A stretch of 64,000 bases of DNA from Aedes albopictus (GCF_035046485.1 NC_085136.1:321808175-321872174), one strand, 5' to 3'; positions 1 through 12,939 are shown, numbered from the stretch's first letter. Notes: generated by a model from the sequence alone, not told the origin. Made by a program: numbers and translations.

Positions 1-921
1 CGAATCGACAAAAGCCACAAAAAGATCTTTCGGGATTGGCTAGGACGCTCTGATGTGGGGGGTAGGAAGCTGGTGGTTGCATCACCTACTAGCCTAGAAA
101 ACCGAAGAAATGGCCCAAAGGTGATGGACTGCTCTCTAGTTCGGTTTGAGAAATGGAAATTCGAATGCTCTTTAGGCCCTCAAGGTAAAAGTCGGTGAGC
201 TGCTCTCAATGAAATATTTAAATTAATTACTTTTGCTGCTCTCTTCGGCTTTCAGGTTTCTGTCGGTTGATCCTTGCGGCTGGGAAATTCGTAGAATGAC
301 TAGTCTTTTCTAGTCAATCACTGCCAGCTTTGGAGCCTACGGGGGATTCGGTTCTGAATTAGCATCTCCGAGAAGGGAGGGATGGGTCTCCACCCCTCTT
401 CTGGCTTTTGTGTGTCGGTGATTGTGATAAATGAACACTTCCGATCGAAAAACAGGAATTGACTAGTCATAAAACAAATTTATGACGACAGGCCGCACCA
501 AATTGAGTTATTGATTTTCAATTTCCATTCAAATTAATGGAGAAAATGGGCTTTGCAGTGCTTCGGTATGCAAAATTTCCCAGCATACCTCCCTTTGTCC
601 CAGCAGTACCCAGTCTGATGTGATTCCACTGGGACAGATAAGCAAGACCTTTCCTGCTCTGTACATCTGTAACTGCTTCCGGAATAGGAAAAGTGAAAGC
701 AAAAGGACGAAAATTAAAACTACTGCCGAGTTGTTCCTTCTCGGGGAACCCTTTTTGTCCGGAGAGTAGCTGACTAGGGAAATCCCATTAAGTAAGGTCA
801 TACGTGAGGAGATAAACCTTCCTCAGACACTGCAACTATCGGTCTAGAGCTGGCAGCAGAGTGTATAAACATGTGTAGCTTTTTACCTCGAAGCAAGCCA
901 TGAACAGCTTTTTACCAGCAG
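1..921. other. Intronic DNA, nothing recognised
   Basis: Mixed-composition sequence downstream of the last visible exon of the minus-strand gene, so part of its next intron. I see no coding pattern, terminal inverted repeat or RNA gene. The short frames present lack any domain signature. Confidence 0.5.
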
Positions 922-2451
922 CTTAAAACCTCTCTCATCAGAAGCTTGAATCGCTTCTCATCGGAAGCTTCTTATCAGAAGCTTAAGAAGCTTTTAATCA
1001 CAAGCTTGAGAAGCTTTTCATCAGAGGCTTGAGAACATTCCCATCAGAAAACTGAAAAGCTTCTCTCGGAAGCTTCTCATCGGAAACTTCAGAAGTTTCA
1101 CATCAGAAGCTTGAGAAGCTCCTCATCAGAAACTTTAAAAGCTTCTCATCAGAAACTTAAAAAGCTTCTCATCAGAAGCTTAAGAACTTCTCATCAGAAG
1201 CTTAAGAAGCTTCTCATCAGAAGCTTGAGAAGCTTCTCTTAGCAGCTTCTCATCCGAACCTCGAGAAGCTTCTTATCAGAAGCTTGAGAGGCTTCCCATC
1301 GGAAGCTTGAGAAACTTCCCATCAGAAGCATGAGAAGCTTATCATATGAAGATTGAGAAGCTTCTCTTAGAAACTTCTCGTCAGAAGCCTTAGAAGCTTC
1401 TCATCAGAAGCCTTAGAAGCTTCTCATCAGAATATTATAAAGTTTTGCAGTTTTTCATCAGAACTTAAGAAGCTCCTCATCAGAAGCTTTAGAAGCTTCT
1501 CATCAGAAGCTTAAGAACTTCTTATCGGAAGCTTGAAAAGCTTCTCATTAGAAACTTGAGGAGCTACTCATCAGAAGCTTGAGAAGCTTCTCATCAAAAG
1601 CTTGAGAAGCTTCTCATAAGAAGCTTGAGAAGCTTATCATAAGAAGATTGAAAAATTTCTCTTGAAACTACTCATCAGAAGCCTTAGAAGCTTCTCATCA
1701 GAAGATTATAAAGTTTTGCATCAGGTGCTTGAGAACCTTCTTATCAGAGCCTTGAGAAGCTTCTCATCAGTAGTTTGAGACGCTTCTCATCAAAAGCTTA
1801 AGAAACTTCTCTTCAGAAGCTTGAGAAGCTTCTTACCAGAAGCTTTAGAAGTTTCTCATCAGAAGATTGGGAAGCTTCTCATCAGAAGCTTGAGAAGCTT
1901 TTTTCAGAAGATTGTCATCAGAAGCTTGAGAAGCTTCCCATCAGAAGCTTGAGAAGCTTCCCATCAGAAGCTTGGAAGCTTCCCATCAGAAGCTTGAGAA
2001 GTTCTCTCAGAAGCTTCTCATCAGAACCTCGAAAAGCTTATCATCAGAAGCTTGAGAAGCCTCTCATCAGAAACTTGAGAAGCTTTTTATCAGAAGCTTG
2101 AGGAGCTTCTTATCAGAAGCATAATAAGCTTCAAATTAAAGGCTTGAGAAGCTTCTCATCAGAAGCTTGAGAAGCTTCTCATCAGAAGATTGAGAAACTT
2201 CTCATCAGAAAGAAGGTGCTTATAAGATTTAGAAGTTTCTCATCAGAAGCGTGAGAAAATTCTCATCAAAAGCTTAACAAGTTTAATGTCAGAAGCTTGA
2301 GAAGCTTCTCTCGGAAGTTTGAGAAGTATCTCACCAAAAGCTTAGGAAACTTCTCATCAAAAAATTGAAAAGCTTTGCATCAGAAGCTTGAGAAGCCTCT
2401 CATTAGAAGCCTTAGAAGCTTTTCAACAGAAGCTTGAAAAGCTTCTCATCA

Positions 2452-2515
2452 AAAATGTGGGAAGAATTAGCTTTAGGTAAAATTCACAAATACAAAGAAA
2501 TTGAAAAAAAAAATC
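2452..2515 (+). mobile_element. Short A-tailed cassette inside the minisatellite
   Basis: A non-repeat segment with TTAGCTTTAGGTAAAATTCA followed by an A-rich tail interrupts the 23-bp array. A close relative occurs at 23872-23925 in a different array. This suggests the 3' end of a retroposed element, but no family could be assigned. Confidence 0.4.
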
Positions 2516-3365
2516 TCATCAAAAGCATGAGAAGCTTTCCATCAGTTTCTTGAGAAGCTTCTCATTATAAGCTTGAGAAACGTCTCATCATAACCTTAAC
2601 ATGTTTAACATCAGAAGCCTGAGAATCTTTCCATCAGAAACTTGAAAAGCTTCTCACCAGAAGCTTGTAAAGCTTCTCATCAGAAGCTTGAGAAACTTCT
2701 CATCAGAAGCTTGAGAAGCTTCTCATCAGAAGCTTGAGAAGCTTCTTATCAGAAGCTTGACATGCTTCCCTTAAGAAGCTTGAGAAGCTTCTCATCACAA
2801 GCTTGAGAAGCTTCCCATCAGAAGCTTAAAAACCTGCTCATCAGAAGCTCGAGAAGCTTTTCATCAGAAGCTTGAGAAGGTTCTCATCAGAAGTTTGAGA
2901 AGCTTCTCAGTAGAAGTTTGAGAAGCTGCTCATCAGAAGTTTTAGAAGCTTCCCATCAAAGGCTTAAGAAGCTTCTCATCAGAAGCTAGAAAAGCTTCGC
3001 ATCAGAAGCTTGAGAAGTTGTTTTTTCTGAAACTTCTCATCAGAAGCTTGAGAAGCTTCTCATCAGAAGCTTGAGAAGCTCCTCATCAGAAACTTGAGAA
3101 ACTTCTCTCATAAGCTTGAGAGGAACTTCTCATCAGAATATTGAGAAATTTCTCTTAGAAGCTTCTCATCAGGAGCCGGAGAAGCTTCTCATCAGAAGCT
3201 TGAGAAGCTTCTCATCAGAAGCTTAAGAAGTTTCCCATCAGAAGCTTGAGAAGCTTCTCATCAGAAGCTTAATAAGTTTCTCATCATAAACTCGAGAAGC
3301 TTTCCCTGCAGAAGCTTGAAAAGCTTCTCATCAGAAGCTTGAAGAGCTTCTCATCAGAAGTTTAA

Positions 3366-3458
3366 CCGTTATGTGTCCGACAAACTTTTTGCTTTTTTCT
3401 ACACCGTGCTTTTTAAATGGGCGCTGGGTACCCGAGTATCCTGTCGGCCACATAAGGG
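3366..3458. mobile_element. 93-bp TTAA-flanked MITE
   Basis: The ends CCGTTATGTGTCCGAC and GTCGGCCACATAAGGG are imperfect inverted repeats, flanked by TTAA on both sides (3362-3365 and 3459-3462). TTAA duplication is the hallmark of piggyBac-type elements. It splits the 23-bp array cleanly, so it is a later insertion. No coding capacity. Confidence 0.8.
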
Positions 3459-4236
3459 TTAAGAAGCATCTCATCACAGGCTTAAGAAGCTTCTCATCAG
3501 AAGGTTGAGAAGTTGTTTTTTCTGAAGCTTCTTATCAGAAGTTTGAGAAGCTTCTCATTAGAATATTAAGAAATTTCTCTTGAAGGCTTCTCATCAGAAG
3601 CTTGAGAAGCTTCTTATCAGAAGCTTGAGAAGCTTCTCATCAGAGTTTAAGAAGCTTCTCATCAGAAGCTTGAGAAGCTTCTTATTAGAAGCTTGAAAAG
3701 CTTCTCATCATAAGCTTGAAGAGCTTCTTATCAGAAGCTTGAGAAGCTTCTTATCAGAACCTTAAAAACCTTCTCATCAGGAGCTTAATAAACTTCCCAT
3801 CAGAAGCTTGAAAAACTTTTCATCAGATGCTTGAGAAGCTTCTTATCAGAAGCTTGAAAAGCTTCTCATCAGAAGATTAAGAAGCTTCCCATCACAGGCT
3901 TAAGAAGTTTCTCATCAGAAGCTTGAGAAGCCTGGCATCAGAAGCTTGAGAAGTTGTTTTTTTTTAAGCTTCTCATCAGAAGTTTAAGAAGTTTCTCATC
4001 AGAATATTGAGAAATTTCTCTTAGAAGCTTCTCCTCAGAAGCTTGAGAAGCTTCTCTTAGAAGCTTGAGAAGAATCTCATCAGCTTCCTGAGGCAAGCTA
4101 TCGCAGCCTCCTGAGTTCCTAAGTATGAATCTGAGAAGTTAGAACTTCACTATGGACGGTTTTGCATGTATCCTAGAGAGTTTTCATCTTTTCCGCAAGT
4201 AATTAAGCTGTCTTTCAGCATCCAGTTTCTACTTAC

Positions 4237-4420
4237 CATACGGTGGTATCAGCGCGGCCGCACTCCCGGCCCGCACGTTATCGAACACGTACGCCGAATC
4301 GCTCTTGCCTTTGGCGTTGACCGCGTACACCAGCAGCTGGTAGATCCGCCCCGGTTCCAGACTGTGCAGCTTGAAGTGTGGCTCGTTCTGCGTGATCCGG
4401 TACAGCGGCGCTAGGGTGGC
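4237..4420 (-). CDS. Sidestep-like protein, exon encoding second half of FN3 domain (partial gene)
   Basis: A 184-bp exon, 61 codons plus one base, start phase 0 and end phase 1. The acceptor is ...CACTAG and the donor GTAAGT directly follows ...CCGTATG. The peptide contains LEPGRIYQLLVYAVNAKGKS, the E-F-G strand pattern of a fibronectin type III domain (LxPG...Y.v.v.A.N..G.S). It joins in frame to the exon at 25643-25845, across a 21.2 kb intron, so one FN3 domain is split by that intron. A second AG nine bases into the exon would break the frame, so I chose the outer one. It is GC-rich, unlike the surrounding repeats. Downstream exons, expected to include the transmembrane segment, are outside the window. 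Family assignment is from remembered Side-family motifs, not a search. Confidence 0.85.
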
Positions 4421-4975
4421 CTAGTGGGAAGGTGAGAAAATAACGATGGGGATTAGTGGAAAATAATGGGACGAATTCGCTTCGAAGCTAGGATTAAGTT
4501 TTAATTGCTTTCCGAAACCTCCAGGTCTAGGTGGACGCCGGCCGTTATCTAATGAGTTCCAACGACCTGAATGAAGCGATGTGTGTCAGTGACGCGCCGG
4601 AAGTCCCCTATGAACAGAAGTGAACGTTAGGGTAATGGCGTTTCCGCAGATAGTATTTCCACCATCGTCCTCTTCACTTGTACCGGGGGAATTTCTCGTC
4701 GTCGGCTCGGACATTGCTGCCATAGTCGACTGTCGTCGTCACTATCGCCGAAGCTGCTTAATACACAGCGAATATGTGCTAATAGGTAAATGACTTGCTC
4801 AGTCTATGGAATGGCTATAGCGGGGAATAGCCGACCAGCATCCGATACAATGACGGCAATGTTTAATAAATAAAGTTATTGCAGCTACGTGTCCTGGAAT
4901 GCTTGGCCTGCAGTCAAGAGATTAAGCAGAAACTATTAAACAGGCAGCTCCGAACGGTGCCGACTGATGTCAAAT
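4421..4975. other. Intron flank, non-repetitive
   Basis: Sequence just upstream of the FN3 exon on the minus strand. It is low in repeats, with moderately GC-rich stretches near 4560-4760. No feature is recognised apart from the splice acceptor at its left edge. Confidence 0.5.
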
Positions 4976-5560
4976 GTAGAATCTATCTATCTATATACCT
5001 AAAAATGAGTGTGCAGCTCCTTTGAGGCAACAAAACTCAAGAACGGCCGAACCGATCAGCATGACCCTTGCACGATTCGAATTTTATTGATGGTGTTCAT
5101 GTTTATATGTATAAAAAGTTACGAAAATCAACTCAAAAAGTTAGAAAATTGATAAAGCACTGATTTTTATGAGCTGGGAAAATTAACATGATCGTAATCA
5201 AACCAATCTAGAGTGCGGTGCTTAAATGAGCTCAAAAACTGGCAAAACAGAGTTTGCCCGGACAGCTAGAATAAGATTAAAAGCATCTTGTGAGTATTAA
5301 GGGTTTTCATGTCTTACAGGGATAAAAAAATATAATATTTTTTATTGCATAGTCTGAAAGTATACTAGCTAGACTATGCACATTCCAAATTTTATAACGA
5401 TTGAGCACTAGAACCAAAGTTACATCCCATTGTAGTTCGCACCCTTCATAAGGACAAGGCAAAGCGCTTTTTTCTCTAAATGGTGGTTTTAAAAAAAGTG
5501 TCGTTACGGTGATCACGATATCTTAAAAACTAGTTGACCGATTTACATATTTTTGTTTGC
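4976..5560. mobile_element. Possible Helitron-like or other degenerate dispersed repeat
   Basis: Opens with TCTATCTATCTATATACC, then contains an 'aactcaagaacggccgaaccgat' type phrase that recurs near the ends of many insect dispersed elements, including Helitrons. No CTRR end with a hairpin was identified, so the class is only a suggestion. Confidence 0.25.
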
Positions 5561-7200
5561 CAATTTCCCGATTTTTTCTTAGGCTAACTAAGCTAAGTGG
5601 AAGTTACAACGATTGATTGATATGAAATTTATACAGAAATGCAACAGGAATATGTGCTTGATTGACAAATTGGGATTTGAATTATGAAAATAAATCCACG
5701 TGCTCCAGTGGGAATCAAACCCACGACTTCGTTTCAAATCTCGAGGTACTGAACGGTTCACTTTTTTGCGTACAATATGTATTTTTATTGAAAAAAAAAA
5801 AAACATTCAGTCACAAACTGGAAGATTTTGTTGCTGTCAAGTTTTTGCGTCTTTTTCAAAGATTTTTTCATATTTGTGTAAATGTAATATATTTGAAAAG
5901 AAGATATTGAAGTAATGTTGTGATTCAGACCAATTGCAGATGTAGAGAATTTTAAAGATTATGAAGTGAAGGTTTGTGAATAAAAGAACTTGCGAAACGG
6001 AGACAAAATAGCTGGCGCAAATTCCATCAATAGAATGGTGCTAGAGTGAGCATTGAAAAATGAGTGAGAACGATAAGAAAAAACTTAAAAAATGTCGCAG
6101 AAGTGTGAGTGTTGCGGTGTACGACGTCGTTGGAAATGTAGTGAACAACCGCTGCTGGGCTCCCCAAGATGCTTCCCCGGCTGGAACAAGCGAGTAATTA
6201 GCTGAAGTTCCTTGCTAGCAGATGCTAAATGGGTGAGAAAGTTCTTATTTACAGCGCAAATTGATCAATTTTTGTGTGATCGTACATTGTATTTTAAGCG
6301 ACCATGTTGCAATATATAAAACAACATATATAATTTTATAATAATCCAACCACATAGCTCCTGACTATTCCCGTATCAAAATCCCATCTCCTTTCTATTT
6401 ACGAGGGCGTCGGTGAGTCGCTGGCACCTCGATAAATAGATAATATCCTTTCCCAACTATCCCTTTCCTTCCACATAACATGTTTCTTATCGTTTCAGAG
6501 AGCGATCAATGGCGCTTAAGCCTAGGCTTGTTAGCCAGGATACAGTGAAAATGCCTGTGCCCCATCCCTGAAGCAAAAAGGCCCATGGAGTGACAAAATT
6601 TCTTAGCTATGTCACTCCCAACGTTGGTGTAAAATATACTAAAACACTTACACTCACATCAACACATCTACATGATCTACTCAAAAACACTTGAACAATC
6701 TGAATCTTGTCCCATCACTCGCTTATAGTGATTCCCAAAACACCCCATTCCAAATATCCAGCTCCTTGACACCTATGGGGGCGCCGGTGAGTCGCTGGCC
6801 TTTCGCAAAGTAGGTGTCATATCTTCACATCCTTTCCTATCCTCGTAACGGAGAAGATGGGCGTGGCCGGCAATGGAAGTTTTCATGTCTTTTTTACTTC
6901 AACCTCTGATTGGATTGGATAGCTGTTCCTTCCCAAATAGCATTCCATAAGCAATTAGATAATGAGTATTAAAGTTTTAACATGACAACTTTCAGTATGC
7001 AATCTACGAATTACTCCGTTACCACGCAACGCAACGCAACGCAACGCAACCACGCAAAAAAAAAACATTCTGTCACAAACTGTAGCAGAAGGTGGTAATC
7101 AAATTCATTGAAAAAGGAATCGATGTGAACTTGCCCCTTCGACAGAAATTTTGTGTTAAAAATTTATGGAAATCATAGTTAAGCACTTAACGTCGTTCAA
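5561..7200. other. AT-rich intron with degenerate repeat fragments
   Basis: Holds a minus-strand tRNA B-box-like match (GGTTTGATTCCC, near 5715) without a convincing tRNA fold. Two related segments, near 6385-6480 and 6755-6850, share GGTGAGTCGCTGGC. A short CAACG pentanucleotide run lies at 7025-7050. No gene seen. Confidence 0.45.
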
Positions 7201-7880
7201 CCAGCTAATGGAATTCCTTCCGAAAAAATTTCAGGACTTTCTTCCGGGAGCCCACCAGGAGTTACTTCCGAATATCCATCATGAGCTTCTTCCGGGAATC
7301 AGTCAGGAGTTCGTTCCGGATATCTTCAGGAGTTTATAGAAGAAATTCCTGAAGGATAACCAGGTGGATCTTTTGGTGGGACTCTCGTTCATATTTTTTG
7401 GAAGAATATGATTTTTTTTCTCAAATGGAATAGGAGCAATCCCCAGATGAATTCCTGAAGTCCCTGGAAGAATTTCAAGATAGAATTTCTGAAGTAATTA
7501 TCAGATGGAGTTACTGGACGAATTCGTGGATGGAATTTTGAAAGATTTTTCAGAAGGAATTTTTGGGAATTGGAAGGAATGGGATAGAATTGCTGGATTA
7601 TTTTTCGGGTGGGGATCCTGGAGGAATCCCCGGGTGGAACTTACGGAATAATTTTCTGGCGGAATTTTTGAAAGCATATGAAATTCATGGATGAACACTC
7701 AGATGGAATACCTGGAAAATGTTTTGGACGAAGTCCCTGGAGGAATTCTAAAAATGGAATTCCTGCAGGATCCATACCATATTCCTGGAGGAATTCTAGG
7801 GTGGATTTTGGAGGAATGATCATATGGAATTCATGGAAGATTTCTCGGATTGCAATAATACTCAGGTGGGCTTCTTGAAA
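7201..7880. repeat. Degenerate GGAATTCC-type tandem repeat
   Basis: Runs of phrases such as GGAATTCCTGGAGGAAT at irregular ~25-35 bp spacing. The open frames here are repeat-encoded (Pro/Phe/Ile/Ser rich) and not genes. Confidence 0.7.
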
Positions 7881-8815
7881 GCATCTCCAATTTCACGTAT
7901 CTATCCAAAACCTTGACAACTTAGAAACTAAGATTCCTTCAAGCATTCCGTGCATTTCTCTTGGAAAAAAGTAATACACTACTTTTGGAAAATAGTAGAA
8001 AAAATATCAGAGAAGCCTGCCGGCATATATGTACTTATTAGTTTTGCCATGATTCCAGGAGTGTCACTTTTATTTTTATTAGTTTGAACTAGTAAGAAAA
8101 TGAGCTATTAATTATTACATGTATTTGCTTTGAATGTTTTCCCCATTTAATCAGCAGTATTTAGTGCTAAAATGTCTACAAATGTATCTAGAATTTGCAA
8201 TGTGCTAGTAATTTAAACTAGCAGAGAATTTGTCCAATAAATAAGACATATAGTGCACCTGAAAACATTCTGCAACTCCTGATTTTCTGACAGAAGTTTA
8301 ACTAGTAATTATACTTTTTTAAGTGTAAGTTTATTGGAGAAATTTCACGTAGAATTCAACTTTTCCCTGTAATTTCGCTAAAGAACTGTTTAGGATACCC
8401 CAAGTGAAAAAAGATTTAATTTTGATTCTATTACGAAATCCGAAATGGTTTCCTAACACAAATTCATGCAACCTAAACGAAACCGTCATGTATGCAGTGG
8501 TGACATTGAGATAAATCCAAGTTTCTCAATGAGTAACCAGCTCTTGAGATAAAAAAATATCGAGTATGAGCACTCTTGTAAATATAAGAACCAAAAATTA
8601 TAGCCATAGCATGACGACTTCTAAAATGTTTTTTGTTTATGAGCTCTTAGTTCAATCGAGATATGAGGCTGAATGCTGTTAGTGAAACAATGAATTGAAT
8701 TTGTTCCGATCGCATATGAGAGCTCATTGGCTTATAATTATCGAAACCTTACATGTATTATTTTTTATCATTTGTGCTTCCATACAGGTGAACATCAAAA
8801 TAGCTTTTCTGTGAA
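7881..8815. other. AT-rich intron, nothing recognised
   Basis: AT-rich sequence without clear tandem structure, inverted termini or coding signature. Confidence 0.5.
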
Positions 8816-11755
8816 GTAAGCAATTCTTCCATAAATTCCTTCAGAAATCCCTCCAAATAGAGAAATATTTAAAAAATTATTGAAAAAATCGTCCCAGAAT
8901 TCAGAAATTTATTCAAGGAGTACCCCACAAATCCCCTGGAAATTTTTATACCGACTCTTAGAGAAAATCTATCGATGATTTATTCGAAAATATTCTCCTG
9001 AGATTTCTTTGGTTTCTTGCGGAGATTAATGCAGATATCTCATGCATGTAACTTCAGAAAATCTATCACGAATATTTCATATATTCTTAAGATATTCCTT
9101 TAGAAATTCTTTGAAAGATTTCTTCAGAAATTTATCAGAAGATTTATTAAAAAAAAAAATTGAACCCCCAAAAAATCTTTCGTGGATTTCAGAAATTTCT
9201 CCGATGTTTATTTCAGAAAATTTTCTAAAAAAAATCTAAGAAATTCTGCCAGTGAAGCGACAGACATTCGGGAGCAGAATTGGAGTTGGGTCGACTACAC
9301 TCTTTGCTGAAGGGGGTGGAAATCTGCATGCAAGCGTTAAATTGGAACCCAACCCCCTCTGCACCACCATGAGTGCTCGCTCAGGGCTTTCAAAAGGTAG
9401 TGCCAGGAATGCCATTCTCTGAAAATTCAAAGCTCTTGCAGAGATTCGTTTAGAAAATTCATAGTTCCCTTAAAAGTTTTCTTTGAAGTACCTATTCTAG
9501 AGATTATCAAAGAAATTAATTTAGGAATGCCTTTATAAAACCTTGCTTAGATACTTTTCAAAATTGGCTCATGGATGCTTTATGTAAATCCTCCAGAAAT
9601 TCTTTTCAGAAAGTCTTCTCGGATTCTTCTTGAAAGTTCCAACTACCTTTTGCTCCATACATTCTAGACCATCATCCGGAAATTTTTCGAAGAATTCCTG
9701 CAGAAAACTTCGAAGTGTTTCTTCAAAAATTCTTCTATTTCTCTGGAAATCATCAACCGATTCCTTCAGAAAAACAAAAGCTCCATGAATTTAAAATGTT
9801 CCTGGAGATTCCTTAAGAAATTCATTGTGAGATGCCTCCATAAATTTATCCAATATTTTTTTTAATGTTCTATGGGCCTCCCAGAAAAACTCTTCCAGAA
9901 TTGACTCAAAGAATTATGTCTGAAAACCTACCAAGATTTCCTTCAAAAACTTCTCCTGCAGTTTCTTCAGAAACTCTTCCGGGATTTTTTTGAGAAATAT
10001 CTTCAGGACATCCTACAGATATTTCGTCAAGAATTTATTTAGAAATTTGTCCAAGAACTCTTTTGGGTGGATTTCCATGGGTTCCTTCGGAGACTCAGCC
10101 AGAAATTGACTTAGAAATTTTACTAGGGATTCGTTGAGAATTTGTTTCGAAAATTTCTCCAGGGTGTCCTTCGGAATTTCGAAATTTCACAAATTCTTCC
10201 ACAGATTATTTTATGGATCATTCCCGTGATAGCTTCAGCAAATTATTTTCTGAAACTACAACAAGTATTGCTTGAAGAAGTCCACGATAGATTTGTTGAG
10301 GGATTGCTTCAAAAATTCCATTGAAAATTCTCGCAGGAATGTGACCAATAAATTCTCCGTTCAGAAAATCCTGCAGAAACTCAATAATAAATTCTAAAAT
10401 TATGGCTTTCAGTGTATTATGCAAGATTTCCTCCAGATATTCCTTCATTTATTCATTTCTTCGGAATTTCCTCTAAATATAAGTTCAAACATTTCTCAAC
10501 GAATTCCTAATGGAATTTATTCATAATTATTTCCTAGGAATTCCGAAATATACCATGAGTTTTTTTTTTAGCGATACTTTCAGAATTTCTCATGGCTTTT
10601 ATCAGAGGTGTTTTGCATGTATTTTTCATAAGAATGGTTTCCCGAAGAGTTTTTCCAGGAAGTTCTTCAGAAATTCCGTCTGGGATTCTTTCAAGAATTT
10701 CCCTGGAGTTTTTCCAGATATTTTCCTTTAGATTTATTCAAGAGTGTTCCTAAGATTTCTACTGTGATACTACAAAAAATCTTTCAGAAGCTCCTGGGAT
10801 GCCTCTAGAAATTCCCGATAGAATTATTTCAGATATTCTTCCGTGAATACTTTTCAGAAATATTTCGAAAAGTTACAGAAAAAGTACTGGAAGAATATTA
10901 TAAAGAATACCAGAAAGGATTTCTCAAGAAATCTATAAAAATGTTTGAAGAAATACCTTATAAATTCCTCGTAGTACCTTGGGAGATTCTTATAAGAAAT
11001 CTTGAAAGCTTTCGGGAAGGATTTATGGATGAAATTTCTGAAGTAATTTGTGGAGCTATTTCTGTTGGAATTCCAGGATAATTTCTAGGTAGAATGCCTT
11101 AAGAAAATCTTTAGAATACCTCCTTATTGCCTAGAAGAGAAAAACACGAGAAATTTCTGGAAGAAAGGTCTGGAAGTAATTTCAAGGGAAAATAGCTTAA
11201 GGAAGGGGTTCCCTTGAAGAAATTTATAAAGGAATCTCTTAAAAAATGTCTGTTAGTATTAATGCAAAAATTGCGGACAAAGCTACTGATGGAATTCTTA
11301 TAGAAACTCATTAACGAATGACTGAGGAATTGCTGAAGGGTTTTCTAAAGGAATGTTTGTAAGAACTCCTGTAGATGCCTCTGGAGAAATTCTAAGAATT
11401 TCTAAAACAATTTCTAGGAAGTTCACAAAAATCTTTAAAGTACAACCTGCACAAAAATTTTGAAAGAAATTCTGGAAAAACAAAAAATCGTCAAAGAATT
11501 CCTCACATTTCCCGATAAAAAATACTGAATTTCTTAAAGTAAACCCAGGAAAAAAAAATCCATATTTTTTTTTGAATTGCATCTTTTGAGAAAAAATTGA
11601 ATAAATTCTTGGGCAAACCCCAGGAGAAATTCTTAGAAGTCTGTTTGCAGAATTTTCTAGAAAAAAAAAATCCTGGAGATATCTCAAAGAGAATTCCTAC
11701 ATGCATGCTAGACGCTCCTGTGAGACTTCCTTCATCCTGATGAATTTTGTTATTC
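8816..11755. repeat. Long degenerate TTCAGAAATTCCTCCAGG array with strand switch
   Basis: From 8816 to about 10800 the units read CTTCAGAAATTCCTCC-like on plus. From about 10860 to 11755 they read as the reverse complement (GGAAGAAATTCTTGG-like). The array is interrupted by a distinct block at 9240-9425. Many short frames occur, all of repeat composition. Confidence 0.75.
9240..9425. mobile_element. Unassigned insertion within the degenerate array
   Basis: A GC-richer block unlike its surroundings, starting near CCAGTGAAGCGACAGACATT and ending near GGAATGCCATTCTC. Part of it (9352-9395, CCTCTGCACCACCATGAGTG) resembles 63248-63280 beside the LINE. It is probably a fragment of a transposable element. 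Confidence 0.4.
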
Positions 11756-11761
11756 AATTGG

Positions 11762-11854
11762 GGTAAATCGCCAATTATTGTACATTCCATGCTTTTCAAT
11801 TAGATGTGCAACAGTTGGCGATTTTCAAAGGTGTGCAATAATTGGCGATTTGCC
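11762..11854. mobile_element. 93-bp MITE
   Basis: Inverted ends GGTAAATCGCCAATTATTG and CAATAATTGGCGATTTGCC. A third related phrase (GTTGGCGATTTTC) lies inside. The target duplication is unclear. Confidence 0.65.
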
Positions 11855-12100
11855 TATATTAAAACGTCTCCATTAATTCACAAATAAAACTCTTCCAAAA
11901 CGAACTCCACTTGACAAACATGAGGCACAATAAACGCAGTGGTGCAATCTGTCAGCTTTATTCTTGCAACAGCAGGGGATTTTTTTTTTTTTGTTATCGT
12001 ACAAATTGGGCCGAAGAGTCTCAGATTTTCATGAAACTTTATCCATAGGCAGGGCTCATGAGTACATGTACAAAAAAAAAATAGAATAATTCGCCCATTT

Positions 12101-12897
12101 TTCCGGAGAACTCAGATGGAAATGTTTTGTTTTCACTTGATACTACTTATTTTGAAAAATCATAACTCAAGAACAAAGCATTGTAGAAACAAAGTTTCTT
12201 TTAGAAAATGAAAGCAAATTTTCTCAGAAATCCCAAAAAAAATATAAAGTGGAAAAAGTTTTCCACAAAATTTTCCACAGTTGAGAAAATTCATAAAGAA
12301 AAGCCGGAAAAACTATGCCCGAACTCGGAGAAAATTTTCAAAATAATATTTTTGAGAAAAAAGTGCATTCCAAAAATTTCTGCAATTTAACCCTCTCAAA
12401 AATATTTTTTTGAAAATTTTCAGCAACGGTGGAAAATTTTGTGGGATTTTTTTCTTTTATTTTTTTTTATTTCTGGGAAAATTTGCTCTCATTTTCATTA
12501 AAAAAAACTATGTTTTCACGATGCTTCGTTCTTGAGCTATGATTTTTCAAAAAATACTTACATGGCACATTTGAACATATTTCAACAAAATAGGTCATAA
12601 CTCAAAACGAAAAAAAAGTGCATTCCAAATATTTCAGCGATTAAAGCTTATGAAATAACCTTCTCAAAAATATTATTTTGAAAATGTTCCCGGAGTTACG
12701 AATTTTCTCAACTATGGAAAATTTTGTGGAAAACTTTTTCCACTTCATATTTTTTTTGAATTCCTGAATTTCTGAAAATTTGCTTTCATTTTTTTTAAAA
12801 ACTTCGTTTCTATGACGCTTCGTTCTTGAGTTATGATTTTTAAATATAAGTAGTGTCACGGGAAAACAAAAAAAATCCCACCTGAGTTTTCCGGGAA
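12101..12897. mobile_element. ~800-bp foldback with a third arm copy inside
   Basis: The left arm begins TTCCGGAGAACTCAG and the right arm ends CTGAGTTTTCCGGGAA. The arms share the 'cataactcaagaacaaagc' and 'ttttccacaaaattttccac' phrases in inverted order. A further copy of the right-arm block sits at about 12400-12560. No coding capacity. Confidence 0.65.
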
Positions 12898-12939
12898 ACG
12901 ACCGTTTTCTTAAGCAAAGCAACAGCCCCCTACGACTTC

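Larger units (their letters stand above)
922..4090. repeat. 23-bp HindIII-site minisatellite array
   Basis: About 3.2 kb of a degenerate tandem unit near 23 bp, typically AAGCTTCTCATCAGAAGCTT followed by GAG. The unit holds two HindIII sites and the 12-bp palindrome GAGAAGCTTCTC. Copies differ by point changes and small indels, which shift the phase. Roughly 130 units would fit. The array is broken by a 93-bp TTAA element at 3366-3458 and a short A-rich cassette near 2452-2515. It lies in the intron 3' of the exon at 4237-4420. Confidence 0.95.

Noticed and set aside
922..4090. CRISPR array
   Set aside because: Units are tandem without unique spacers, strongly degenerate and in a eukaryotic intron.
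4166..4414. Plus-strand open frame over the FN3 exon
   Set aside because: Antisense shadow of a coding exon on the minus strand with clear splice sites and FN3 motifs.
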